This document shows, piece by piece, positions 15,859 through 23,177 of a stretch of 32,403 bases of DNA (its first letter is position 1; each line of letters begins with the position of its first letter). Below the pieces are notes generated by a model. It was not told where the DNA came from, did no database searches, and was given only the letters and a program-made list of their open reading frames with translations. A program made the translations under genes and the position numbers. Origin of the DNA: Candidatus Niyogibacteria bacterium RIFCSPLOWO2_01_FULL_45_48 (lineage in GTDB: Bacteria; Patescibacteriota; Minisyncoccia; HO2-45-28); assembly GCA_001819395.1 (NCBI GenBank), contig MHMQ01000002.1:1-32403 (forward strand), in the 5' to 3' direction.

Positions 15859-16931
15859 AATCTGAATTTGATATCTAAATAAGTAATAACCGCCATAAGC
15901 ATTATTAAAATAGCAAAACCTAGAGCATGAGCCAAGTTCCCTGTTTTTTGGCTGATCGGTCTTCCGCGCAACGCCTCTATAGCAAGAAACAAAATTCTTC
16001 CTCCGTCAAGAGCTGGAAACGGCATTAAATTTATAATTGCAAGGTTGATTGAAAGAGAAGCCGTGAACGTAAGCAGGGTTATTATGCCGAAATCCAAAAT
16101 ACCGGAAACCAGCGTAAAGATTCCCACCGGGCCGCTTATAAAACCGGCCACCGACTGTCCTGAAAAAAGAAGGCCTAGTATAAAAAGGAACCCGTCAGCG
16201 GTTCTTGCAAGCGCGATAAAAGTCAGTTCCAGGCCGACCACCGGCGACAAATACCATGGAGCCGTTATCTTCCCGACTTTCGCGGTTGCTACACCCAGAG
16301 GAATTTCGTTTTCGGCCAAATCGGCGGACAAAACAATATTTTGGCCGCTTCTTTCAATCTTTGCAGTTATGGTTCTGCCCGCGTTGTCCCCGGTAAAACG
16401 CTGTATTTCCGAAACATCCAGCGGACGAAGAACGTTTCCGGAATCTGTTTTAAGCTCCAGAATTTTGTCACCCATTTTAAAACCGGATCGTTCGGCTGCG
16501 GAGTCTTTGAGAACTTCGGTAACGGTTATGGATGCGTCCCGCACGCGTCCTGCCCAATAAGGATCCTCGGCATCGACCGGAATGCCCGCCGTGGCCACGG
16601 CGGAAAAAATAACAAAAGCTAAAATTATATTAAAAAGTACCCCGGCGAAAACAACGGCGAAACGCGCGTATATGCTCTTGGAAGCGAAGTTTTCGGGATC
16701 CGCGGAAACGGATTCGTTTTCGCCGGCTATTCTTACGAATCCGCCCAGCGGGAAAAGATTGAAAGAATAGAGAGTCTGGCCGTATTTAAAACCAAAAAGT
16801 CTCGGCGGAAATCCGAAACCGAATTCGTCAACCCGAACGCCGTTTTTGCGCGCGACAATGAAATGCCCGAATTCGTGCGCAAGTATCAAAACGGCCAGCA
16901 CGATTATAAAAATCGCGAGATCCAGAATCAT
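15855..16931 (-). CDS. rseP: RseP-like site-2 membrane protease (M50) with PDZ domain
   Basis: 358 aa. Intramembrane metalloprotease that cuts membrane-embedded substrates such as anti-sigma factors or signal-peptide remnants. The zinc motif HEFGH (H19, E20, H23) lies in the first membrane helix. The second ligand motif NLMPFPALDGGRI is near the C-terminus. A PDZ domain lies in the middle (about 130-215: VLKDSAAERSGFKMGDKILEL). Four membrane segments are likely. The substrate is unknown and no anti-sigma factor gene is nearby. It starts 10 nt after rpsP, and a -10 box overlapping the rpsP stop suggests its own start of transcription. Confidence 0.93.
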   Translation of the reverse strand: MILDLAIFIIVLAVLILAHEFGHFIVARKNGVRVDEFGFGFPPRLFGFKYGQTLYSFNLFPLGGFVRIAGENESVSADPENFASKSIYARFAVVFAGVLFNIILAFVIFSAVATAGIPVDAEDPYWAGRVRDASITVTEVLKDSAAERSGFKMGDKILELKTDSGNVLRPLDVSEIQRFTGDNAGRTITAKIERSGQNIVLSADLAENEIPLGVATAKVGKITAPWYLSPVVGLELTFIALARTADGFLFILGLLFSGQSVAGFISGPVGIFTLVSGILDFGIITLLTFTASLSINLAIINLMPFPALDGGRILFLAIEALRGRPISQKTGNLAHALGFAILIMLMAVITYLDIKFRL

Positions 16932-16938
16932 TAGTTAA

Positions 16939-16967
16939 ATTTTACACCGCCGCGGGTTTTTCTTCAA
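16939..16967 (-). promoter_or_regulatory. Promoter of the rseP-like gene inside the 3' end of rpsP
   Basis: TTGAAG (16967-16962), 17-nt spacer, TAAAAT (16944-16939), 7 nt, ATG (16931). The -10 overlaps the rpsP stop codon. No Shine-Dalgarno precedes the ATG, so a leaderless start is predicted. Confidence 0.5.
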
Positions 16968-17268
16968 CGCCGGCATTTGCGGAAGTTTTCTCCTCCTTTT
17001 TGGATTTTTTTGAAACGTCTATCTTTTCGGACGAAATTATCTTTTTTGAGACAAAGAGATTGTGCGCCGTATCGGACGGCTTCGCGCCGACGGAAAGCCA
17101 GTATTTTACCCTTTCTTCTTTAATATCGGCTGTTTTTTGGCGGGGGTTGTATGAGCCAAGAAACTCAACGGCGCTTCCGGCCTTGGCCGAGCGTCTTTTG
17201 TCGTTAACCACGACCCTGAAAGAAGGGTCGTTTTTCCTCCCCACCCGCTGTAATCGTATGACTAACAT
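16942..17268 (-). CDS. rpsP: 30S ribosomal protein S16
   Basis: 108 aa. MLVIRLQRVGRKNDPSFRVVVNDKRRSAKAGSAVEFLGSYNP is the S16 signature. S16 binds 16S rRNA early in small-subunit assembly. The C-terminal 25 residues or so form a Lys/Glu/Ala-rich tail (KKSKKEEKTSANAG) beyond the folded domain, which is probably disordered. It lies 42 nt after smc and has its own promoter, so it is likely transcribed apart from the rnc-smc run. The ATG is fixed by the conserved N-terminus and by the promoter spacing. Confidence 0.96.
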   Translation of the reverse strand: MLVIRLQRVGRKNDPSFRVVVNDKRRSAKAGSAVEFLGSYNPRQKTADIKEERVKYWLSVGAKPSDTAHNLFVSKKIISSEKIDVSKKSKKEEKTSANAGVEEKPAAV

Positions 17269-17275
17269 GGGGTAT

Positions 17276-17304
17276 AGTTTATAAAATTTTTAAGCATAAG
17301 TCAA
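17276..17304 (-). promoter_or_regulatory. rpsP promoter, predicted leaderless
   Basis: TTGACT (17304-17299, 5 of 6 to consensus), 17-nt spacer, TAAACT (17281-17276, 4 of 6), 7 nt, ATG (17268). The sequence just before the ATG is TATACCCC, with no purine-rich Shine-Dalgarno. Confidence 0.5.
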
Positions 17305-17310
17305 GACGGT

Positions 17311-19506
17311 TTACTGCGCTATTTCTTCGGCTTCGGAGAGCTTCAAAGAAAGCATACGGCTGATGCCGTCGGAGCCCATGGTAACGCCGTACAGGACACC
17401 GGCCTGCTTCATGGTTTCGCGGTTATGCGTGATGGTGATAATTTGGGTGGTTTGAGAAAGGCTTTTCAGCATCTCGGCGTATCTTCGGGAATTTGATTCG
17501 TCAAGCGCGGCATCGGTCTCGTCCAAAACCAGAAACGGCGGAGGATTAACTGCGGACATCGCGAACAGAAGGGCAATTGAGGTTAAAGCTCTTTCGCCGC
17601 CGGAAAGCATGTCCAGACCTTTTATTTTTTTTCGCGGAAGACTTACGTCTATGTCTATTCCCCCCTCATTTTTTAAAATTTCGGGCGAAGACATCTCTTC
17701 CGGCAAATCTTCGTCTTCCGTTTTGGATTGTTTTTCCGGCCGGATTATGGCCAGTTTCGCTTTGCCTCCGCCAAACATAGTTTCAAAAAATCTTTGGAAC
17801 TCCTTGTTTATTTTTTCCACACCTCCAGAAAAATCGTGCTCTATTTTTTCGGCGAGTTCTTTCGAAACTTCCCGCAGGCTTTTTGCCGATTTAATCAGGT
17901 CATCAAGTTCGCGTGAAAAAAATTCGTCCCTTGCTTTGATTTCCTCGTACTCTTTTACGATTGCCGGATCAACGCCTCCGGCCTCTTCCAGGCGGAATTT
18001 AAGGCGATCTATCTCTTTTTTGGCTTTTTCGCGCTCGGGCTCGCTGTAAGCTTCCGCTTCCCCGGGATTTATCTTGTCTTCGCCCAAATGTCTTTTGGCC
18101 TCTTCCAGTTCCCTTGAAAACTCTTCTTCGCGCATTTTTATTTTTTCTTGTTCTATATCGAAATTTCTGAGCGTATTTCGCAAGTCGTTTGCTTCGGACT
18201 CAAGTCCGAAAAGCTCGTTTTCGGACAATCTTTGCGACTGCAAAGATTCGTAAAAAGACAGGTTCAACTCCTCTCTTTTTTTAACCAGAGCTTTTTCCCG
18301 CTCGGTGATGCGCGCCAGTTCTTCTTCCAGATTTTTTTTCTTATCAAACAGATCTTTTTTGGAAATCTTGGCATTTTCCGGCAAAACCGGTCCACTGAAA
18401 AATGAGCTGATTCTGGATATGACTTCCTGAATAATACCCTGAACCTCTTCAAGAACGTCCGTATCCATGGCCGAAGTCAAAGAATTATCTATATCGGAAA
18501 GCAACGCTTCGACTTCTTCTTTTGAAATCATTTCTCCTTCGGCCGAAGAATCGGCGAACTCCGCGGCTTCAAGCATTCCTTCAAGCCTGCCAAGATCACG
18601 CTCTATTTTGGTCCTATGCCCCCGGAGATCCGCAAGCTCCGAATCGGACTCCCTGACCTCCTTGGGCTCGTTTTCGATTTTTTTGAGACCGGCAAGATTG
18701 TCTTTCAGGTCTTTTATTTTTTTTTCAGCGCGAGCGAGCTCTTCGATCGGTTTCTTTTTTTTGGAATACAAATCGGAGCTCACGGCGTTTAACCACGCCT
18801 TTGATCGGGCCAGATAATCATTGAGCATTTTTTCGAGCCTGATCTTTGTCTCGGACACTTGTTTGAACTTTTCGACCAGACGCTCAAGGTGTTTCAGGTG
18901 CGGTCCGATTTCCTTCTGCAATGCCTGGGCCTGGCGCATGTTTTCTTCGGTCCTGTATAGTTTTCTTTCGGCCTCCTGTCTTTTGAACTGATAGATTTTT
19001 AGGCCCAGCGCGTCTTCAATCGCCTGCTGACGTTCTTTCGGAGATGAGTAAAGAACCCGGTCGGCTTCGCCTTGTCCTATTATATGGTGCTGGGAAACAC
19101 CAAGACCAACATTAGACAAAAGCTCAATGATGTCTTTCAGCCTGACCTCGGAGTCATTCAGTAAGTACTCATTTTTGCCGTCGCGATATACCCTGCGGCT
19201 GATGATGACCTCGTCAAACTCAACCGGAAATTGATGCGAAGAATTATCAAAATAAAGAGCCACCGAGGCCTTGCTCATCCGAGAAGCGGAAGCCGAGCCG
19301 TTGAAAATCAAATCCTCGCCCCTTTTTCCCCGGATGCTTTTAAGCGACTGCTCGCCCAAAACCCATCGGATGGATTCGGCCACGTTGGATTTACCCGACC
19401 CGTTCGGACCGACAATCGCGGTTATCGGGCGGGCAAAATCAAAGCGCGCAAGTTTAGCAAAAGACTTAAATCCGGAAAGCTCCAGTTTTTTAAGCCTGAT
19501 ACTCAT
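17311..19506 (-). CDS. smc: Compact SMC chromosome-segregation ATPase without a recognisable hinge
   Basis: 731 aa, against about 1150-1200 for usual bacterial SMC. The head is complete: Walker A GPNGSGKS (33-40), Q-loop region IIGQGEADR (142-150), signature MLSGGERALTS (633 on), Walker B FLVLDE (658-663) with D-loop AALDES, and ITHNR switch. Two coiled-coil arms (about 170-315 and 385-560) are much shortened. Between them (317-380) there is only a Ser-rich linker and a helix (EEVQGIIQEVISRISSFF). I see no SMC hinge consensus and no CxxC zinc hook. The frame is intact with no stop or frameshift. It starts 4 nt after the rnc stop with GGAAG as a likely ribosome site. The rnc-smc order is conserved widely. 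Confidence 0.9.
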   Translation of the reverse strand: MSIRLKKLELSGFKSFAKLARFDFARPITAIVGPNGSGKSNVAESIRWVLGEQSLKSIRGKRGEDLIFNGSASASRMSKASVALYFDNSSHQFPVEFDEVIISRRVYRDGKNEYLLNDSEVRLKDIIELLSNVGLGVSQHHIIGQGEADRVLYSSPKERQQAIEDALGLKIYQFKRQEAERKLYRTEENMRQAQALQKEIGPHLKHLERLVEKFKQVSETKIRLEKMLNDYLARSKAWLNAVSSDLYSKKKKPIEELARAEKKIKDLKDNLAGLKKIENEPKEVRESDSELADLRGHRTKIERDLGRLEGMLEAAEFADSSAEGEMISKEEVEALLSDIDNSLTSAMDTDVLEEVQGIIQEVISRISSFFSGPVLPENAKISKKDLFDKKKNLEEELARITEREKALVKKREELNLSFYESLQSQRLSENELFGLESEANDLRNTLRNFDIEQEKIKMREEEFSRELEEAKRHLGEDKINPGEAEAYSEPEREKAKKEIDRLKFRLEEAGGVDPAIVKEYEEIKARDEFFSRELDDLIKSAKSLREVSKELAEKIEHDFSGGVEKINKEFQRFFETMFGGGKAKLAIIRPEKQSKTEDEDLPEEMSSPEILKNEGGIDIDVSLPRKKIKGLDMLSGGERALTSIALLFAMSAVNPPPFLVLDETDAALDESNSRRYAEMLKSLSQTTQIITITHNRETMKQAGVLYGVTMGSDGISRMLSLKLSEAEEIAQ

Positions 19507-19510
19507 AAAA

Positions 19511-20203
19511 TTACTTCCAGCCTTTCGCGCTTAAAGCGCTGTCGGCGGCATTTTGTTCGGCAATCTGTTTTGACGGCCCCTCGCCTTTTCCGGCGACCGA
19601 GTCGGCCAAATAAACCCCAACGATAAAATGTTTGTCGTGATCCGGACCCCACTCCTCAAGCACGCGGTAGTTCGGAGTAATTCCGGCAAACTCCTGGGCC
19701 CGTTCCTGAAAAAGGCTCTTGGCGTCTCTGTAAAGCTCTTTTTCCAAAACCTCTCCCGTTTTTGTAAGAAGATTTTTCTCAATAAAAATTTTTACCGCGC
19801 TGTACCCTCCGTCAAGATAAATAGCGCCAACCAGAGCCTCAAAAGCATTTGCCAAAATATATCCTCTGGCTCGTCCGACATCCTTAGCTTCGCCTCTGGA
19901 CAAAATCAAACAGTTATTCATTTCGAGCTCCGAGGCAAGACCGGAGAGCATTATGGCGTTCACAAGCGCCGCGCGGATGCTGGTCAGCTCGCCTTCGGGT
20001 TTTTCGGGAAATACGGAAAATAAAGATTCGGTAACCACAAGTTCGAGCACCGCGTCGCCCAAAAATTCCAGGCGCTCGTTGTGGGCGCCGGACCATGACG
20101 GATTTTCATTCAGATAAGAACGGTGGGTAAAAGCCTCGGTTAATAAATTCTTATTTTTGAATTGGTATGATATTTTTTTTTCAAAATCAGACAGGTCCTT
20201 CAT
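19511..20203 (-). CDS. rnc: Ribonuclease III
   Basis: 230 aa from the ATG at 20203 (MKDLSDFEKK). It cuts double-stranded RNA, including rRNA precursors. The catalytic signature NERLEFLGDAVLELVVTE is followed by the second acidic site in ANAFEALVGAIYLDGG. A C-terminal double-stranded-RNA-binding domain follows (about 155-225, ending AEQNAADSALSAKGW). The open frame extends upstream to 20287, but that stretch lies inside the Nudix coding region and adds 28 non-homologous basic residues. The ATG at 20203 forms a 4-nt ATGA overlap with the nusB-nudix stop, so I choose it. Confidence 0.94.
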   Translation of the reverse strand: MKDLSDFEKKISYQFKNKNLLTEAFTHRSYLNENPSWSGAHNERLEFLGDAVLELVVTESLFSVFPEKPEGELTSIRAALVNAIMLSGLASELEMNNCLILSRGEAKDVGRARGYILANAFEALVGAIYLDGGYSAVKIFIEKNLLTKTGEVLEKELYRDAKSLFQERAQEFAGITPNYRVLEEWGPDHDKHFIVGVYLADSVAGKGEGPSKQIAEQNAADSALSAKGWK

Positions 20204-21087
20204 TTTATTTTTTCCACCGCTTTTTTTATCAGCGGTCTTATGTCTTCGTATATTTTTAAATCGTTTATTTCGTCGGCCCCAAACCATTTAGCGTCGTCCA
20301 GTCCGCCGGAAGGTCCGAGGGTTAAATCCTTGTCTTGGGTTTCGGCCAAAAAATACGAAACCCTGCGCCTTACCGGACCCTTTTGCGGGTCTGAAGCTAT
20401 ATATTCGTTAACGCCGACTTCTTCGCCCAAAACCACATCCTTCAGACCGAGTTCTTCTTTTAGCTCGCGAAGCGTCCCCGCGCGCACGTCCTCCCCTTCC
20501 TCAAGGTGCCCCTTGGAAAGCGTCCAGTAGCCGAAAACGTCGTGCACCAAAGCAAAACGCAGCTTGCCTTTTTCGCGGAGGTATACCACCCCTCCGCCCA
20601 GGTCTTCTTGCGGCAGTTTGGACGGGTCGGTTATTCTTTTTTTCTTGGAACTGTCGTCTTTTCCCGGCTCGCCTATTTCGCGATAAACAGTTCCCAAAAC
20701 TCCATTAACGAAACGGCCGGAGGAGTCGCCTCCGAAATTTTTCGCAAGTTCAATTGCCTCGTTTATCGCCACTTTCGGCGGAACTTCGTCCCTGTCGCCA
20801 AAAAGGAGCTCGTATAGGCCTATTCTCAAAACATTCCGATCGATCATGGCAATTTGCGCCAAGGGCCATTCTGGAGCGGCTTTTTCTATTATTTTATCGA
20901 GCTCTTTTCTTTTTTTGGCTATACCACTGATAAGTCTTTCGGAAAAACCGCCATCATCAAGACCGGGAGCAAATTCTTCAAGATCCCGATTCATAATTTC
21001 CTGAACAGCTTTCGATTCAAAGCCGTTGAAATCCCACTCAAAAAGTGTTTGCAAGACTACGCTTCGCGAAAGGTGACGATTGGCCAT
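20200..21087 (-). CDS. nusB: NusB-Nudix fusion protein
   Basis: 295 aa with two domains in one frame. Residues 1-137 are NusB: SRSVVLQTLFEWDF, MIDRNVLRIGLYELL and VAINEAIELAKNFGGDSSGRFVNGVLG. NusB pairs with NusE (S10) at boxA RNA in rRNA antitermination. A charged linker (138-162) leads to a Nudix hydrolase domain (163-295) with a perfect Nudix box: G193, E199, R207, E208, E211, E212, G214 (GHLEEGE, then RELKEELGL). Nudix enzymes cleave nucleoside diphosphate derivatives; the substrate here is unknown. It lies 32 nt after rpmF and overlaps rnc by 4 nt, so an rRNA-related protein sits with a ribosomal protein and an rRNA-processing nuclease. I see no stop or frameshift at the junction. Confidence 0.9.
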   Translation of the reverse strand: MANRHLSRSVVLQTLFEWDFNGFESKAVQEIMNRDLEEFAPGLDDGGFSERLISGIAKKRKELDKIIEKAAPEWPLAQIAMIDRNVLRIGLYELLFGDRDEVPPKVAINEAIELAKNFGGDSSGRFVNGVLGTVYREIGEPGKDDSSKKKRITDPSKLPQEDLGGGVVYLREKGKLRFALVHDVFGYWTLSKGHLEEGEDVRAGTLRELKEELGLKDVVLGEEVGVNEYIASDPQKGPVRRRVSYFLAETQDKDLTLGPSGGLDDAKWFGADEINDLKIYEDIRPLIKKAVEKIK

Positions 21088-21119
21088 AAAATTAAAGAAC
21101 TAAAATTTTTTGAATGCTT

Positions 21120-21401
21120 TTATTTTCTGGAAAGCTCAGCGGCGTCCATCGGTTTGTTTTCCGTATGTTCCGCCTCCTGCGTTTCCAGTTCTTTTTCTTT
21201 TTTCTTTTGCTCTTTTTTGTTTAATTTTTTAAAAACATCCACAACGTCGCGCCCCTTATAGGTCCCGCAATTCATGCAAACTTTCTGCGGAAGTTTTGAT
21301 TCCCCGCATTTCGGACACGGAACAACCGCCTTCACGGATAAGGCGTGATGCGACCTTCTTCGGCCGGTGTGAGAACGTGTATGGCGCATTCTGACTACCA
21401 T
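21120..21401 (-). CDS. rpmF: 50S ribosomal protein L32 with C-terminal extension
   Basis: 93 aa, longer than the usual 55-60. The core [17 protein letters not shown] and two CxxC pairs (C29/C32, C42/C45) are the zinc-type L32 pattern. Residues 58-93 form a charged tail ([14 protein letters not shown], then acidic) absent from standard L32. The start at 21401 is supported by a perfect promoter whose -10 lies 7 nt upstream. An inner ATG (MRHTRSH) also exists. It precedes the nusB-nudix gene, and rpmF near rnc is a common bacterial arrangement. Confidence 0.94.
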   Translation of the reverse strand: MVVRMRHTRSHTGRRRSHHALSVKAVVPCPKCGESKLPQKVCMNCGTYKGRDVVDVFKKLNKKEQKKKEKELETQEAEHTENKPMDAAELSRK

Positions 21402-21408
21402 TGGGTTT

Positions 21409-21437
21409 ATTATAGCCGGCCGGACTATTTATGTCAA
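21409..21437 (-). promoter_or_regulatory. Consensus sigma70 promoter of rpmF, predicted leaderless
   Basis: A perfect TTGACA (21437-21432), exactly 17 nt, a perfect TATAAT (21414-21409), then 7 nt and ATG (21401). It fits almost wholly in the 40-nt gap after rnhB. The 7-nt gap places the expected transcription start on or next to the A of the ATG. This is the strongest promoter in the window. Confidence 0.8.
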
Positions 21438-21441
21438 AAGT

Positions 21442-22035
21442 CTAGTTTAAAATTTTGGCCAAAAACGATTTCCTGTGTATCCCGCATAAACCATGTTTTT
21501 TCAGCATTTTATAGTGCAAGCGCGTGCCGTATCCTTTGTGGACATCAAACGCATACTCGGGAAATACGCGTGAAAAACGAGCCATTTTTCTGTCTCTCGA
21601 TACTTTCGCAACTATCGAGGCTGCGGCGATTATTGGGATTTTTTCGTCCCCCTTTATCACGGTTTTTTGCAGGTATTTTTCCGGGGCCTTCAAGCTTCCG
21701 TCCAGAAGAATTTTGACTCTGCCTAATTTTTTAATCTTTTCATGCGCTAGAATCCGGCCAATTGCGCGCCTGATGGACGGCGCGATTCCAATGCGATCTA
21801 TCGTGGAGGCCCCGACGGAAGCCGAGCAATATAAAATCCCGGGGTGGTTTTTCATCTTTTCAAGCCACGCTTCACGAGATTTTAAACTTAGGCGCTTGGA
21901 GTCTTTAATTCCTTTGAACAAAATTCTGGCAACCGCTTTCGGGCATGCAACAGCCGCCAAAGTTACCGGGCCGGCGAGAGGTCCGCGTCCGGCCTCGTCA
22001 ATCCCCATAAGCAGTTTTTTACTGGATAAGTTCAT
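21442..22035 (-). CDS. rnhB: Ribonuclease HII
   Basis: 197 aa. It removes ribonucleotides from DNA and RNA in RNA:DNA hybrids. The active-site block GIDEAGRGPLAGPV has D13 and E14. Further family motifs are IKDSKRLSLKSREAW, KILLDGSLKAP (third acidic residue) and FDVHKGYGTRLHYKML. Length and N-terminus are normal. It is the first gene of the long minus-strand block, divergent from the PEGA-protein gene with 36 nt between the two starts. Confidence 0.95.
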   Translation of the reverse strand: MNLSSKKLLMGIDEAGRGPLAGPVTLAAVACPKAVARILFKGIKDSKRLSLKSREAWLEKMKNHPGILYCSASVGASTIDRIGIAPSIRRAIGRILAHEKIKKLGRVKILLDGSLKAPEKYLQKTVIKGDEKIPIIAAASIVAKVSRDRKMARFSRVFPEYAFDVHKGYGTRLHYKMLKKHGLCGIHRKSFLAKILN

Positions 22036-22041
22036 TTATCT

Positions 22042-22051
22042 ATCATATAAT
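22042..22051. promoter_or_regulatory. Overlapping -10 boxes for divergent rnhB and PEGA-protein genes
   Basis: On the minus strand TATGAT (22047-22042) ends 6 nt before the rnhB ATG. On the plus strand TATAAT (22046-22051) is followed by 20 nt and the ATG at 22072. A second plus-strand candidate, TATCGT (22059-22064), lies 7 nt before that ATG. The -35 elements are weak on both sides. Confidence 0.4.
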
Positions 22052-22071
22052 AAGGCCATATCGTTTAAAAT

Positions 22072-23091
22072 ATGACCATCAAAACCAGAAGAAAATTATT
22101 TTGGCTTTCTGTGCTTATTTTTTTAATTATCGCGCCTCCAATCGCGCTTTATTCCTCCGGGTGGCGCCTTACTTACGACTTCAAAATAAAAATGACCGGC
22201 GGGCTTTTTGTGGCTGTCCCCGAATCCGGGGCATCGGTCTATCTCAACGGTAAATTCATAAAAAGCACCAACTTTTTACAAAGCGGGGTTTTTGTTCAAA
22301 ATCTTACTCCGGGCCCGTACTCGGTTATGATTTCAAAAGACGGCCACTGGCCATGGACCAAGAATCTGGCAGTCGCGGAAAGTGAAGTGGCTGAAGCCAG
22401 GGCGTTTATGCTGCCGCAAAACATAAACGGGACCGTTCTTCTCAAGGGCCAGTTTGAATCGGTCTATTCTTCCGATAAAAATCCCATTCTCCTTTTGGAA
22501 GAAAAAAGGGGCGACATCTACACCCTGACTTTTTATTTGCCGGAAAGCAACGAATTTCTGGCGCCGGCGAATTCCGCATCAAAAAAACTCCTGTCCTCCG
22601 GAGCCAAATTAAAAACCGTGTCCTGGCGCGACAACGGGGCGGATATATTTTTTGGCAGTAAGTCAGTCGGCGTAAGCATAGATCTCGCCAAGAGATCCGT
22701 CTCGGCGAAAAACAGCACGCTGAAACTCGATGAAACGACGGAATATCTTCCTCATCAAATAAGCTCGGACTGGCGCCAAAAAGCCCAAATCCGGTATGAC
22801 GAAAAAAACATCCGGATAAACTGGCTATCTTTGCCCCTTCCTTACTTTTTGTCATCGGCCGAAGAAACTGTGTATCAAAGCAAGTATTCCATAAGACACG
22901 CGTCGTTTTTTCCAAAAAGAAGCGACGTGGCTCTGGTCGCGGTTGAAAACGGCGTATTTGCTTTCGATTTGGACGGGAGGAGCGTTAAAAATTTCCAGCC
23001 GATTTACAAAGGAAAAAGCCCGGTTTTTGCCGTTCTAAACAACAAAATCTATGTTCTGGATCAGGAAGTTTTGGCAAGAATGGATTTATAA
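22072..23091 (+). CDS. Membrane-anchored PEGA-domain protein
   Basis: 339 aa. One N-terminal membrane segment (about 9-29) after a basic start (MTIKTRRK) would place the rest outside. Residues 40-115 fit a PEGA domain (GGLFVAVPESGASVYLNGKF, LTPGPYSVMISKDGHWPW), a beta-fold common in surface and S-layer-associated proteins. The remainder (120-339) looks like repeated beta-strand segments (ILLLEEKRGDIYTLTFYL, VALVAVENGVFAFDLDG), possibly a partial beta-propeller. I assign no enzymatic function. It is a single gene, divergent from rnhB and convergent with tRNA-Glu, from which its stop is separated by 6 nt. Confidence 0.7.
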   Translation: MTIKTRRKLFWLSVLIFLIIAPPIALYSSGWRLTYDFKIKMTGGLFVAVPESGASVYLNGKFIKSTNFLQSGVFVQNLTPGPYSVMISKDGHWPWTKNLAVAESEVAEARAFMLPQNINGTVLLKGQFESVYSSDKNPILLLEEKRGDIYTLTFYLPESNEFLAPANSASKKLLSSGAKLKTVSWRDNGADIFFGSKSVGVSIDLAKRSVSAKNSTLKLDETTEYLPHQISSDWRQKAQIRYDEKNIRINWLSLPLPYFLSSAEETVYQSKYSIRHASFFPKRSDVALVAVENGVFAFDLDGRSVKNFQPIYKGKSPVFAVLNNKIYVLDQEVLARMDL

Positions 23092-23097
23092 ACTTTG

Positions 23098-23172
23098 CGC
23101 CCCCGCCGGGATTCGAACCCGGGTTTTCGCGATGAGAACGCGACGTCCTAGGCCAGGCTAGACGACAGGGGC
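23098..23172 (-). tRNA. tRNA-Glu (anticodon CTC)
   Basis: 75 nt on the minus strand. The acceptor stem GCCCCTG pairs with CGGGGGC (one G-U), and the discriminator is G. The D-arm GTCTAGCCTGGCCTAGGAC contains GG. The anticodon stem TCGCG/CGCGA encloses the loop TTCTCAT, giving anticodon CTC (codon GAG). The variable loop is AAAC. The T-arm is CCGGG TTCGAAT CCCGG. CCA is not encoded (CAA follows), so a CCA-adding enzyme is needed. The 5' end is 5 nt after the murF stop on the same strand, so it may be cut from the murF transcript. Confidence 0.95.
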
Positions 23173-23177
23173 AAAAA

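Noticed and set aside
20204-20287. Longer RNase III starting at 20287
   Set aside because: It adds 28 basic residues unlike RNase III and lies inside the Nudix domain; the ATG at 20203 gives a normal start with a 4-nt overlap.
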